Positions 9,168 through 19,000 of a stretch of 28,329 nt of DNA are shown here, piece by piece. The DNA is from Amphritea sp. (GTDB lineage Bacteria; Pseudomonadota; Gammaproteobacteria; Pseudomonadales; Balneatricaceae), in the NCBI GenBank assembly GCA_018067325.1, contig JAGPUU010000316.1:1-28329 (forward strand). Direction: 5' to 3'. The notes below the pieces were generated by a model. It worked only from the letters and a program-made list of their open reading frames with translations. It ran no database searches and was not told where the DNA came from. The position numbers and the translations under genes were made by a program. Position 1 is the stretch's first letter; every line of letters begins with the position of its first letter.

Positions 9168-9723
9168 CCCTGTAAGGAAAAGCCTCTGTGCTTTTCTCCT
9201 ATGCCTGCCTTCGCTGGTCCAGGCTCTTCCGGAAGACGCCCATCAGGCAATACATATCACCGCCGACAGTGCTACCCGGAATGATAAGACAGGTATCACC
9301 ATTTACAGTGGCGATGTTATATTGACTCAGGGTAGTATGAAAATAACAGGCCAGTCGCTTGAACTCCGACAAACTAAAAAAGCAGTGACGTCTATCATCG
9401 CAAAAGGCCGCCTGGCACAGTTTCAACAACGCCCAGCTGCCGATAAGGAGATAACCCATGCATACGGAAAGGTTCTTGATTACAATATCCGCACGAAAGA
9501 GCTGGAAATAACGGGACAAGCAAAGGTTTCGCAAGGCACCGACAGCTTCAGTGGTAACCGGATTGTCTACGACATGAAGAAGAGTACGGTTAACGCATTT
9601 GGTGATAACAGCTCTAAAGGCGAGCGGGTACAGATGATTATTCAACCCAAATTAACACCAGAAACACCAGCGCCAGAAGCTGCAGCTTCCAAACCATCCG
9701 TCGGAGAATCAAACAGCCAATGA
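9157..9723 (+). CDS. lptA: LptA, periplasmic LPS-bridge protein
   Basis: A 188-residue periplasmic protein whose stacked beta-jellyrolls form the bridge that carries LPS across the periplasm to LptD. The signal peptide spans about residues 1-23 ([15 protein letters not shown], cleavage after VQA). The OstA-like domain follows: [32 protein letters not shown], then a block with [22 protein letters not shown] and a [19 protein letters not shown] end. A Pro/Ala-rich tail of about 25 residues follows. It overlaps lptC by 11 bases and lptB by 4 (ATGA). Confidence 0.95.
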   Translation: MLINPVRKSLCAFLLCLPSLVQALPEDAHQAIHITADSATRNDKTGITIYSGDVILTQGSMKITGQSLELRQTKKAVTSIIAKGRLAQFQQRPAADKEITHAYGKVLDYNIRTKELEITGQAKVSQGTDSFSGNRIVYDMKKSTVNAFGDNSSKGERVQMIIQPKLTPETPAPEAAASKPSVGESNSQ

Positions 9724-10445
9724 GTCGACTTGAAGCACTGAATCTGGCAAAAAGTTACAAAGGCCGTGCTGTTGTAAAAGACGTTTCCATCTCAATAGAA
9801 AGCGGACAAATTGTTGGCCTACTGGGGCCAAATGGAGCAGGCAAAACCACCTGTTTCTATATGATTGTCGGACTGGTCGATGCTGATCAGGGACGTATAA
9901 GAATTGACCACCAAGACCTAACCCAAGAGCCTATGCATGGGCGGGCTCGCAAAGGAATAGGCTACCTACCTCAGGAAGCGTCAATTTTTCGAAAACTCAG
10001 CGTTCATGACAACCTGATGGCGATACTAGAAACCCGTAAAGAACTGAACCGCAGCGAAAGAAAGTTGAAACTGGATGAGCTATTAGAAGAGTTTCATATT
10101 ACTCATCTGAGCAATAGCCTGGGAATGAGCTTATCTGGGGGCGAAAGACGACGAGTCGAGATAGCCAGAGCCTTGGCAACAGAGCCAACCTTCATCCTGC
10201 TGGATGAGCCTTTCGCCGGAGTAGATCCAATCTCTGTCAGTGATATAAAACAAACAGTGAAGCATTTGCAAAACAAAGGGATTGGAGTACTAATAACCGA
10301 TCACAATGTTCGCGAAACACTGGACATCTGCGAACAGGCTTACATTGTCAGTGAAGGCTATATTCTTGCCGAAGGATCGCCAGAGGATATACTTGCCAAC
10401 CAACAGGTAAAAGAAGCCTATTTAGGCGAACAATTCCGTTTGTAA
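9720..10445 (+). CDS. lptB: LptB, ABC ATPase of the LPS export system
   Basis: A 241-residue cytoplasmic ATPase that, with LptF and LptG, extracts LPS from the inner membrane. Motifs are intact: Walker [10 protein letters not shown] from residue 36, Q-loop [12 protein letters not shown], signature [15 protein letters not shown], Walker [14 protein letters not shown] and H-loop TDHNVRETL. The [13 protein letters not shown] signature and the DHNVRETL segment are diagnostic of LptB. lptF and lptG are not in the window, as expected. The ATG overlaps the lptA stop by 4 bases. rpoN starts 19 bases after it. Confidence 0.97.
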   Translation: MSRLEALNLAKSYKGRAVVKDVSISIESGQIVGLLGPNGAGKTTCFYMIVGLVDADQGRIRIDHQDLTQEPMHGRARKGIGYLPQEASIFRKLSVHDNLMAILETRKELNRSERKLKLDELLEEFHITHLSNSLGMSLSGGERRRVEIARALATEPTFILLDEPFAGVDPISVSDIKQTVKHLQNKGIGVLITDHNVRETLDICEQAYIVSEGYILAEGSPEDILANQQVKEAYLGEQFRL

Positions 10446-10464
10446 CCGGTAATAAGCGACACTT

Positions 10465-11970
10465 ATGAAACAAGCGTTACAACTTAAAATTGGTCAGCAT
10501 CTGACCATGACACCCCAACTGCAGCAAGCGATACGCTTACTGCAGTTATCGACGCTTGACCTGCAGCAGGAGATCCAGGAGGCCCTGGAGTCTAACCCAA
10601 TGCTTGAGGTGAATGAGGATGAGCTCAGCCCTGAAGCAGCACCTACACAGGAGTCTTCTCAAAGCGAACAGCCCGTTGCAGAAACAGCATCCAGCAATAC
10701 AACCGAATCAGAAGAGATTCAGGCAGCTGATAGTGACTGGAGCGAGAATATCCCCGAGGAACTTTCTACCGACAGCAGCTGGGAAGACACCTACCAGACC
10801 GTATCCTCTTCGTCATCATCCTCCCATGATTTTTCAGACATGGAGATGGAATCAAATGATACTGCGGATGAAACGCTGCAGGACCATCTATACTGGCAAC
10901 TCAATCTCACACCCATGAGTGACCTAGATCAGTTGATCGCTACCAATATTATTGACGGCATCAATGTTGATGGCTACCTGACTATTGAACTGGAGTCCAT
11001 TCTCGAGCACTTCCAGGCTCAGAAAGAAGAACAACTCAATAGTATCGAACTGGATGAAATTGAAGCAGTGCTTCGCCGCATACAGCAGTTCGATCCCCCG
11101 GGTGTAGCCGGCCGCAACCTGAGTGAATGCCTGGCAATTCAGCTTCAACAACTACCTGAAGACACTGAATATCAGACAGAGGCTCTAAAGATTGTTTCCC
11201 AGTATATTCACTTACTGGGTAATCACGATTATAAGCAGCTGATGCGTAAAGCCCGGATCCGTGAACCGCAGTTGCTACAAGCAATTAACCTGATTCAAAC
11301 CCTTAACCCTAAGCCTGGCTCTTCGATTACCAGCTCCCAATCAGAGTATGTCATCCCAGACGTTCTGGTTTATAAAGAGAAGGACGTCTGGCAGGTTCAG
11401 CTAAACCCGGAAGTTGCGCCAAAATTACGGGTCAATGACAGCTATGCAGGTCTTATTCGACGCGCTGACAGCAGTCCAGATAATACTTATCTGAAAAACC
11501 ACCTTCAGGAAGCCCGCTGGTTTATTAAAAGTCTATTAAGCCGCAACGATACACTAATGAAAGTCACGCGCGAGATCGTCAGCCGCCAGGAAGGCTTTCT
11601 GGATCATGGTGACGAAGCGATGAGACCGATGGTTCTGCATGATATTGCTGAAGCGGTAGAGATGCATGAATCAACCATATCACGGGTCACCACCCAGAAG
11701 TTCATGCACACTCCGAGGGGAATTTTTGAACTGAAGTATTTTTTCTCCAGTCATGTCACCACCGTCAACGGAGGCACCTGTTCTTCTACCGCGATTCGTG
11801 CTCTGATCAAAAAATTGGTTGCCGCTGAAAGTCCGGTCAAACCTTTAAGCGATAACAAGATTGCCCAGCTACTGGAAGAGCAAGGCATCAATGTTGCTCG
11901 CAGAACTATTGCAAAATACCGAGAGTCGCTTAACATTCCGCCTTCTAATGAACGTAAGCGTCTGGTTTAA
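10465..11970 (+). CDS. rpoN: RNA polymerase sigma-54 factor
   Basis: Sigma-54 directs RNA polymerase to -24/-12 promoters that need AAA+ activators, typically for nitrogen metabolism and motility. The 501 residues show region I (about 1-50), Gln/Leu-rich with [26 protein letters not shown]; region II (about 51-145), long, acidic and Ser-rich; and region III with the core-binding domain, a helix-turn-helix near [30 protein letters not shown], and the RpoN box [10 protein letters not shown] at 478-487. It is about 24 residues longer than the E. coli protein as I recall, probably because of region II. It sits between lptB and hpf, the standard order. Confidence 0.97.
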   Translation: MKQALQLKIGQHLTMTPQLQQAIRLLQLSTLDLQQEIQEALESNPMLEVNEDELSPEAAPTQESSQSEQPVAETASSNTTESEEIQAADSDWSENIPEELSTDSSWEDTYQTVSSSSSSSHDFSDMEMESNDTADETLQDHLYWQLNLTPMSDLDQLIATNIIDGINVDGYLTIELESILEHFQAQKEEQLNSIELDEIEAVLRRIQQFDPPGVAGRNLSECLAIQLQQLPEDTEYQTEALKIVSQYIHLLGNHDYKQLMRKARIREPQLLQAINLIQTLNPKPGSSITSSQSEYVIPDVLVYKEKDVWQVQLNPEVAPKLRVNDSYAGLIRRADSSPDNTYLKNHLQEARWFIKSLLSRNDTLMKVTREIVSRQEGFLDHGDEAMRPMVLHDIAEAVEMHESTISRVTTQKFMHTPRGIFELKYFFSSHVTTVNGGTCSSTAIRALIKKLVAAESPVKPLSDNKIAQLLEEQGINVARRTIAKYRESLNIPPSNERKRLV

Positions 11971-12029
11971 TAACTTAATATCCATAGGATCCGGGCATTA
12001 TCCCGGCACAAAAACACTAGGAGATTACC

Positions 12030-12320
12030 ATGCAGATCAATATCACCGGTCACCACGTTGAACTGACTGATTCCCTGAATGAATATGTTCAGAGCAAGTT
12101 TGAGAAACTGGAGCGTCACTTCGACAACATCACCAATGCACAGGTAACTTTAAGCGTCGAGAAAACCCGCCAGAAAGCTGAAGGAGATGTACACGTTGCC
12201 GGCGGCCAGCTCTTTGCCTCTGACGTACAAGAAGATATGTATGCTGCTATCGACGGTCTGATCGACAAACTAGACCGCCAGATCATCAAACATAAAGAAA
12301 AGACACGAACTCACAAGTAA
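12030..12320 (+). CDS. hpf: Ribosome hibernation promoting factor, short form
   Basis: A 96-residue protein that binds the 30S decoding region and promotes 100S ribosome dimers in stationary phase, with Rmf where present. It matches short HPF: MQINITGHHVELTDSLNEYVQSKFEKLERHF, then VEKTRQKAEGDVHVAGGQLFASDVQEDMYAAIDGLIDKLDRQIIKHKEK. It lacks the C-terminal dimerisation domain of long HPF. A good AGGAG is 7 bases before the ATG. The 59-base gap after rpoN contains a small hairpin, CCGGG/CCCGG at 11991-12006, without a T-run. Confidence 0.96.
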   Translation: MQINITGHHVELTDSLNEYVQSKFEKLERHFDNITNAQVTLSVEKTRQKAEGDVHVAGGQLFASDVQEDMYAAIDGLIDKLDRQIIKHKEKTRTHK

Positions 12321-12330
12321 GTAAAACGCT

Positions 12331-12789
12331 ATGCTAATCTCAGAACTATTGGCGCCCTCCGGAGTACTCTGTGCTTTGGAGGGGGGTAGTAAAAAACGTA
12401 TCCTTGAAATTGCCAGCGAGCATATTGCTGAGCTACACCCAGAGCTTGACGCTGAAACCATCTTTACCGGTCTTATAAACCGTGAAAGACTGGGCAGCAC
12501 CGGCATTGGTGATGGCATTGCTATCCCCCATAGCCGACTCGATGAATGCGAACAAGCCACTGCGCTGCTTATTCAACTAAAGGAGCCAATTGACTTCGAC
12601 TCAGTTGATAGCAAGCCGGTTGATTTACTATTTGTCTTGCTGGTTCCATCTGAAGCCTGCGATCAGCACTTGCAGACGTTAGGCAATCTTGCTGAACTCT
12701 TCAGTCAGCCCGAATTCAGAAACAGACTTCGCAGTGCCAGTTCATGCGAAAGCCTTTATACCGCTGTGACTGAGTTCAAGCAGGGCTAA
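12331..12789 (+). CDS. ptsN: Nitrogen-PTS EIIA component
   Basis: EIIA-Ntr, the terminal phosphoacceptor of the nitrogen-related phosphotransferase system, a regulator rather than a sugar transporter. The 152 residues hold one PTS EIIA type-2 domain, with active-site His67 in STGIGDGIAIPHSRLD. The segment with VDLLFVLLVPSEACDQHLQTLGNLAELF is typical of PtsN. In related bacteria its phosphorylation state affects potassium transport and envelope sugar supply. It is 10 bases after hpf and 5 bases before rapZ. The EI-Ntr kinase PtsP must be encoded elsewhere. Confidence 0.96.
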   Translation: MLISELLAPSGVLCALEGGSKKRILEIASEHIAELHPELDAETIFTGLINRERLGSTGIGDGIAIPHSRLDECEQATALLIQLKEPIDFDSVDSKPVDLLFVLLVPSEACDQHLQTLGNLAELFSQPEFRNRLRSASSCESLYTAVTEFKQG

Positions 12790-12794
12790 CGCCA

Positions 12795-13652
12795 ATGAAG
12801 CTAATTATCATCAGTGGCCGTTCTGGCTCCGGAAAATCCACCGCCTTGCAGGCCCTTGAGGATGTTGGATTTTACTGTATTGATAACCTACCAGCACCTC
12901 TACTGCCGGGACTTGTTAAACAGATCCTTAGCGATCCTGATCACCCCGATCAGTTAGCTGTCAGTATTGATGCGCGCAACCAGCACAGCAATCTCAAACT
13001 ATTTCCTGAGATATATACTCAGCTGCGAGAAACCGACAGACTCGATTGTGAAGTGCTCTATCTCGACAGCTCAGAAACTATCCTGCTTCAGCGCTACAGC
13101 GCCACCCGCAGAAAGCACCCCCTATCAGATGACAATCAGGGACTTCAGGAAGCAATTAACTACGAAAAAGTACTCCTGACACCGGTTGCTGATCTCGCGA
13201 CCATACGTATCGATACTACCCGCCTGTCACTCTATGAATTGCGGGACAGCATCAAACTAAGGGTCGCTAAACGCCAAGAACAAGAGCTCTCACTGCAGTT
13301 CGAGTCATTCGGTTATAAACATGGCGTACCTTTGGATGTCGATTTCACTTTTGACGTCCGCTGTTTGCCAAACCCATACTGGTTACCCGAACTCCGGGGG
13401 TTAACCGGGCAGGAGGAAGGCGTCATTAACTTCCTGGAACAGCAGCCCGATGTCAGCGAAATGCTAGAGGACATCACCTGCTATCTGGAAAAGTGGCTAC
13501 CTCGTTTTGAACAGAATAATCGCAGCTATATCACCGTAGGCATCGGCTGTACCGGTGGCCAGCACCGCTCCGTATTCATCAGCGAACGCCTGGCTAGCCA
13601 TTTTCAGACAACTATGGATAATGTCCAGATACGTCACCGTGAACTGAACTGA
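12795..13652 (+). CDS. rapZ: RapZ, P-loop RNA adapter / nucleotide-binding protein
   Basis: A 285-residue protein. In enterics RapZ binds the small RNA GlmZ and presents it to RNase E, so tuning glucosamine-6-phosphate synthase. Walker A is GRSGSGKS at 8-15. The N-terminal kinase-like domain continues with DVGFYCIDNLP and LAVSIDARN. The C-terminal domain contains DVRCLPNPYW and the conserved GIGCTGGQHRSV from about residue 249, implicated in GlcN6P and RNA binding. Outside enterics the RNA partner is usually unknown. It lies between ptsN and npr, the usual arrangement. Confidence 0.95.
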   Translation: MKLIIISGRSGSGKSTALQALEDVGFYCIDNLPAPLLPGLVKQILSDPDHPDQLAVSIDARNQHSNLKLFPEIYTQLRETDRLDCEVLYLDSSETILLQRYSATRRKHPLSDDNQGLQEAINYEKVLLTPVADLATIRIDTTRLSLYELRDSIKLRVAKRQEQELSLQFESFGYKHGVPLDVDFTFDVRCLPNPYWLPELRGLTGQEEGVINFLEQQPDVSEMLEDITCYLEKWLPRFEQNNRSYITVGIGCTGGQHRSVFISERLASHFQTTMDNVQIRHRELN

Positions 13653-13668
13653 TTAAGGGTATTAACAG

Positions 13669-13938
13669 ATGTTTGAAAAACAGATCACTATTATTAACAA
13701 GTTAGGCCTACACGCCCGAGCTGCAGCCAAGCTTATTAATGTGACTAGTTCCTTTTCCTCCGACATTCAGCTCACCAAAGATGGCCGACAAGTGGATGGC
13801 AAAAGCATTATGTCAGTGATGATGCTCGCAGCAAGCAAAGGCACTGAACTTACTATTTCTGCCACTGGCGACGATGAGCAACAAGCACTTAATGCTATCG
13901 AACTACTGATAAATAACCGCTTTGATGAAGAAGAATAA
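13669..13938 (+). CDS. npr: NPr, HPr-like phosphocarrier of the nitrogen PTS
   Basis: An 89-residue phosphocarrier that passes phosphate from EI-Ntr (PtsP) to PtsN. The phosphorylated His15 lies in NKLGLHARAAAKL, and the second conserved site, Ser46, in VDGKSIMSVMML. The gene is also called ptsO. It ends the rpoN-hpf-ptsN-rapZ-npr series, 16 bases after rapZ. No terminator is evident after it. The next gene, mgtE, has its own promoter-like sequence 34 bases past the stop. Confidence 0.95.
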   Translation: MFEKQITIINKLGLHARAAAKLINVTSSFSSDIQLTKDGRQVDGKSIMSVMMLAASKGTELTISATGDDEQQALNAIELLINNRFDEEE

Positions 13939-13971
13939 CCAGCACGTCTTATTCCTTTAAAAACAATCCGC

Positions 13972-13977
13972 TATAAT
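13972..13977 (+). promoter_or_regulatory. -10 element of a likely mgtE promoter
   Basis: A perfect TATAAT followed by GCCCC. With a 17-base spacer the -35 would be TTATTC at 13949-13954, a weak match. The leader to the mgtE ATG would be about 75 bases. Confidence 0.5.
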
Positions 13978-13994
13978 GCCCCACAGAAAGTATT

Positions 13995-14020
13995 TACCGG
14001 TGAAATTTAACAAACCGGTA
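13995..14020 (+). promoter_or_regulatory. Inverted repeat in the mgtE leader
   Basis: TACCGGT (13995-14001) and ACCGGTA (14014-14020) are perfect 7-bp arms around a 12-base loop. A second small stem, CCGG-GGT-CCGG (14048-14058), overlaps the G-rich ribosome-binding area just before the mgtE ATG. Together they could form a regulatory leader or be an operator. It does not resemble the M-box as I know it. Confidence 0.4.
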
Positions 14021-14060
14021 TACTACACAAGTCTGTCATCTGTCTGACCGGGGTCCGGCC

Positions 14061-15410
14061 ATGAACGCCAATACAACCGAGAGTGAACTAGATAAGCTGA
14101 ATACAGCTCTCGAAGAGGGCGCTTTCAGACAGATCCGCTATACCCTGAATAAAACGCTTCGCCCCTCGGAAGTCGCTCACCTCATTGAAAAGTCACCCCC
14201 AAAAGAGCGAAAACTGCTCTGGAGTATGATTCATAAAGATATTGAGGCGGAAGTACTTCAAGATCTGGGTGATGATGTACAGGCTGAGATACTAAGCCAG
14301 ATGGAGACCGCAGAGGTACTGGCGATCTCCGAAGCGCTCGAAACAGACGACCTTGCAGATATGATGCAGCAGTTACCAGAAACGGTGATGCACGAACTGC
14401 TGCGCTCAATGGATCACCAAAACCGGGAACGGGTTGAGAAAGTACTCTCTTATCCAGAAGACACTGCCGGTGGTCTGATGAATACGGACACTATCACCAT
14501 TCGTCCGGATATCACCGTTGAAGCAGCACTGCGATATCTTCGCCGGCACGATGAACTGCCTGAAATGACCGACAGCCTTTTTGTTGTCAGCCGAAAAGGC
14601 AGCTATATCGGCAGCCTCCCTTTGACCCGTATGCTCGTAAGCGACCCTAGCAGCACTGTCCGGGAGATGATGGTAACAGACAAGCCGCCAATCGCTGCGA
14701 ATATGGAAGATACCAAAGTCGCCCAGCTATTCGAGCAGGAAGATCTGGTATCAGCCCCCGTAGTTGATGAAAAAAACCAACTACTTGGACGTATTACCAT
14801 TGATGACGTGGTGGATGTAATTCGGGAAGATGCCGATCACTCACTGATGAGCATGGCAGGTCTGGATGAGGATGAAGACACCTTCGCTCCAATAATGAAA
14901 ACCACCCGTCGTAGAGCTGTATGGCTAGGTATCAACCTTATTACAGCCTTTCTCGCTTCCGCTGTAATCGGCATTTTTGAAGAGACCATTGGTAAAGTAG
15001 TCGCTTTAGCAGTACTGATGCCAATTGTGGCCAGTATGGGCGGTATTGCAGGCAGCCAAGTGTTAACATTGATGATTCGCGGTCAGGCACTGGGCCATGT
15101 AGAGCGTTCCAATGCTGGCTGGCTGCTTAACCGTGAGATAATAGTCGGGGCACTGAACGGAATACTCTGGGCTCTGGTGATCGCGGTAATTTCGACCCTC
15201 TGGTTTCAGGATATAACCCTCGGTATAATCATCGCCTGTGCTATTATTATCAACCTGTTTGCCGCTGCGCTTGCGGGTACTTTACTGCCAATCATCCTTA
15301 AATCCTGGGGCATAGACCCTGCGCTGGCTGGCAGTGTTTTATTGACTACAATTACTGATGTAGTTGGTTTTTTTGCGTTCCTCGGTCTGGCTACCTTTTT
15401 CTATAGCTAG
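14061..15410 (+). CDS. mgtE: MgtE-type magnesium channel
   Basis: A 449-residue homodimeric Mg2+ channel of the inner membrane. Domain order is classical: a cytoplasmic N domain of short helices (about 1-125) with PPKERKLLWSMI and TDDLADMMQQLPE; a CBS pair (about 135-255) starting YPEDTAGGLMNTDTITI, with VVDEKNQLLGRITIDDVVDVI; a plug helix; then five transmembrane helices from about 285 (RAVWLGINLITAFLASAVIG onward). The pore segment VLMPIVASMGGIAGSQ is present. The N and CBS domains sense Mg2+ and gate the pore. The gene is separated from npr by 122 bases with its own promoter-like sequence. It is not part of this locus in Pseudomonas as I recall, so it may be a lineage-specific insertion. 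Confidence 0.95.
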   Translation: MNANTTESELDKLNTALEEGAFRQIRYTLNKTLRPSEVAHLIEKSPPKERKLLWSMIHKDIEAEVLQDLGDDVQAEILSQMETAEVLAISEALETDDLADMMQQLPETVMHELLRSMDHQNRERVEKVLSYPEDTAGGLMNTDTITIRPDITVEAALRYLRRHDELPEMTDSLFVVSRKGSYIGSLPLTRMLVSDPSSTVREMMVTDKPPIAANMEDTKVAQLFEQEDLVSAPVVDEKNQLLGRITIDDVVDVIREDADHSLMSMAGLDEDEDTFAPIMKTTRRRAVWLGINLITAFLASAVIGIFEETIGKVVALAVLMPIVASMGGIAGSQVLTLMIRGQALGHVERSNAGWLLNREIIVGALNGILWALVIAVISTLWFQDITLGIIIACAIIINLFAAALAGTLLPIILKSWGIDPALAGSVLLTTITDVVGFFAFLGLATFFYS

Positions 15411-15437
15411 CGTTTCCAGACTACAAAAGAGATCTAT

Positions 15438-15971
15438 ATGAGTCAGAATGACAATTTCCAACCCGACGACAACGAATTCGATGAAGACTTTGTGTCAAAA
15501 AGCCAGCGTAAGCGGGATATGGACAAGCTACAAGCCCTGGGTGCCAGGCTGCCAGAGCTGAACAAAGAACAGCTGGCTAAAGTGCCTTTGGGCGACATGC
15601 TCCGCCAGGCAGTAGAAGAAGCTCAACGCCTTAAGCCTCGTTGTGAAGCAACCAGACGACAGATGCAGTACATTGGCCGGTTAATGCAAGCGGAAGATGC
15701 TGACGCCATTCAAGCAGCAATAGAACGTTTTGAGGCCGGCAAACAGGCCCACATGCAGATATTCCATAAATTGGAGCGCTGGCGTGACCGTCTGATTCTG
15801 GGTGATAATAGCGATCTTCAGGCTTATCTGGATGACGATCCGGGTGCCGATATCCAACACCTGCGTCAGCTACTTAGAAACGCGAAAAAAGAAGCTAGTC
15901 TTGATAAACCACCGGCCGCATCAAGAAAGCTGTTCAAGTACCTTCGCGCACGCGCGGAAGACCGGTTGTAG
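15438..15971 (+). CDS. darP: DarP (YjgA), 50S ribosome assembly-associated protein
   Basis: A 177-residue protein of the DUF615 family, which associates with late 50S ribosomal precursors. The signature is clear: an acidic start, SKSQRKRDMDKLQALGARL, then IGRLMQAEDADAIQAAIERF, LERWRDRLI, and a C-terminal LRQLLRNAKKEA with KLFKYLRARAEDRL. It starts 27 bases after mgtE, probably co-transcribed. Its stop is 37 bases from the end of convergent yhdP, and no clear terminator lies between them. In many Gammaproteobacteria darP is next to pmbA (tldE) and tldD; neither is here. Confidence 0.94.
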   Translation: MSQNDNFQPDDNEFDEDFVSKSQRKRDMDKLQALGARLPELNKEQLAKVPLGDMLRQAVEEAQRLKPRCEATRRQMQYIGRLMQAEDADAIQAAIERFEAGKQAHMQIFHKLERWRDRLILGDNSDLQAYLDDDPGADIQHLRQLLRNAKKEASLDKPPAASRKLFKYLRARAEDRL

Positions 15972-16008
15972 AAAACACCACCCATTAAGTAGTCGGGCTT
16001 ACTGTAAC

Positions 16009-19000
16009 TTAGTTAGAATTTGTTTCAGGGTTAGCTTTCTTGTTCTGCTGGAGCAACTCGACCTTCGGGTCGCTCCAGTCACCCTGCATTGTATAAGTAA
16101 CCGTTGCGAACTCTTTCTTCACTTTGTCACCCACCAATTTATCCAACAAAAAAGCTAACCCGGCAATCTGCGGAGAACCAAGTAATACCGCCGCAAAGGG
16201 AAGATTATCCGTCACCGGCAGAGTAACTGCCATCTGTTGATCCACAGTCTCATTGACCAGATCGATATCACCACTCATCGCCATATCCAGTGATGGTCCA
16301 CGCATAATAAAGGGCGACTTAGCCGTAGAGGTAGCGACGCCCTTATTAATGAGATAATCGCCCTCCATCCGATCAAAGCTAACACCTTTAGCAAACAGGT
16401 CTGCAAAATCCAGTTTAAGCCGGCGTCCCAATGCATTCATATTCAGAATGCCGAACACCCGTAAAAAACCTGCAGCCCCTCCGGATTCTACCAACCGACC
16501 CTCGCGGGCATTAAACCTAGCAGCTCCACTGACAGAGGCCAGCTCATATTCCCAGGGCGCACCAGGCCAGTTAAGTTGCAAATTAGCACCGAACTTTTTC
16601 GTTTCCAATACTTTTTCATAACCTGCACTTTCCAGGCTCTTACCTAAATTTTTTGCTACAATAACCAAATTTAGCTCACTAAGACTTGGCTCGCCGGGAC
16701 GCCAAAGAATATCTCCTTTGGCATTAAATTCAGGTAGTTGACCGACGATATTCTCAATATGGGTCTGCCCCTCACGGGTACGAACATTGAAATTCCACTG
16801 ACCCCAGTTTTTCCCTTTAATAGTGAGATCTCTAACATCAATATCCAGATCAGGAATTGAACCCGGTTGCGGAGAGTCGACACGCTGAGCCACTTCCACA
16901 AACCCCTCGGTCGCTTCATTAATCATCGGCTGAGCGCCCGCCTCTAACGGCAACTGAGGTGACTTTACAGTGCTATCGGATGGCAACATCGCATCGAGAT
17001 TCAAACGATCAAACAATAGATTAGGCACGATAGTATTATCGTCAGGAATACTAACCAGCACTTTAATTTCCTCGCCATTTACCCCTACAGCCCAACCACT
17101 ACCTTCTCGCTCAAGCAGGACCTTCACCTGACTCATCTGAAGCTCTGAATAACTCAGTTCCGCTATATCAACGTCCAGCTGTACTGGAAGAGTCTCTGGA
17201 GCATTGGCTTTATCAGCCTCTCCCCCAATGATTTTCATCTCCTGTAACATATTCAACAGCTGATCATAATCCAGCTGCTGCAACTTTCCATCCACCACCA
17301 GCCCGGAAAAATTAGTCGGTCTGGCATCAGCACCGCCTAAGACAAGACGCCCTTTACTCAGCTGGTTATTATCCAGTTGCAACCAAGCGCTTAGCTGCTT
17401 TCCAAACTTAAGATTAAATGTCTGTGGCGTTTCAAAGTCAGTACGCAACAACAGAGGCACAACTTCACCTGCCACCTTATTAAAGGGCGCTATCAAATTA
17501 AGATGGGTTTGTTTAAGATCGGAGCGAACCGTTAACCCAGAACAATCAGAACGAATACAGATATCCAGTTCAGCGTCAAAAGCTTGATCCCCTTCCGCCA
17601 ACGCTAACAGATCCAAACCACTCCATTCACGCAGCTGCTTGATTTTAATTCCAGATTTAAGCCGGGTACGAATAATTTCAGTCTTACCGCTGCCGGTGGT
17701 TTTAATTTCGGCACTCAAGGGATGACCAAAAAACACTCCGGTAAGTGGCTCAGAATACAAGCCTCTGTCATTACGATAACCGATCAGGCCCGACAGTTTA
17801 TCAAAACTCAGCTTACGCTTTTCTGACATGAGTTTAAGATCTGAAAAACGACTACTGACATCGATATCAGGCTCCCCGCCATTCAATGGAATCAGTAATT
17901 TCAGCTTAGTTTCAGACGGCCCGGTGAGCTGCCAGCCTGCCAACTCTTTACTATTACCTATCACCGGACTTTCTACCAAAGTCCTACCGATATCTGCACT
18001 ATCACCTGATAGATCGGCAAGCAAACTTAGGTTATGCGAACCCGGTGGCAGATAAACCCAGCCATGCTCGATCTCACTGTTATAGATTCGCCCATCGCTA
18101 ACATTTATCGAAAACCCCTGATCACGCAACAACAACGAGGCATCAACACCGCTCACTGCAGGCCAGCCAGACTGATAGTCAACAGTAGCATCCGCTACAT
18201 CCATGAACAGCTGCACAGTAGGCGGTTCAAGCGAAGGAATCCCCCGAGTACCGGTATGAAGCATAAAGCCGCCCTGATTAATGTGCCCATGCTTAATCGC
18301 TTGCGCTACCCAGGTTTTAATGCCCGGATCGATCTGATGATCAGGAACAAGCTCGGATGCCAGGCTTCCATCAGATCCTTTTACGCCAATCAACAAAGTC
18401 AGCTCACTCTGAATTTCGGGCTCCAGTGGTAGATAAAGACTCCAACGCCCATTGGCGTTTATGCCCGGTTTTTTTACTTCAGCATGCTCACTACTAAGAT
18501 GCAGAATATTCTCTGCCAAACTGAAGTGAGTCACTCCTCTTGCGAAAGTAAACTCCCAACCGTTATCAAACACTTCGGGGAAGTGCAGACCCAGGTTATC
18601 GCTCTCAAGATCAATGCGCCCCTGCAGACCCGATGCCCCATAAGCTAGCTGTAGCAAACCATCGATACCCGCCATTGCCGGAGCACCATAAACAGCAGCA
18701 AAACCAACTTGCTCAACATCAGCCTTAAGATTCAGATTAGTCCAGTCTTGCGGTTCTTCCGTTAGCTTCTCTGCTAATACGTCACCCGAAACATCCGGCC
18801 ACTCCAGCGCCAGATTCCGCACCTTCCCTACTGGGGCCACCTGGTTAATCACACTTTTTAATGCTTCGGGCACCCAGCCTTGAGGCCCTATAAATTCGGT
18901 TATCGATTGAAGATCAAACTCAGCCAATGCGATCGACGCGATCTGCCCTTGGTTTCGATTTACCACTAACTGCGGTACCGATAACGGCTGTTGGTTGATG

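Noticed and set aside
9199..9645. A 148-codon open frame opposite lptA
   Set aside because: It overlaps almost the whole of an intact lptA with canonical operon overlaps on both sides and shows no recognisable domain or ribosome-binding site.
13995..14060. M-box type magnesium riboswitch before mgtE
   Set aside because: The leader is only about 75 bases and does not show the multi-stem layout of the M-box as I know it; only simple inverted repeats are visible.
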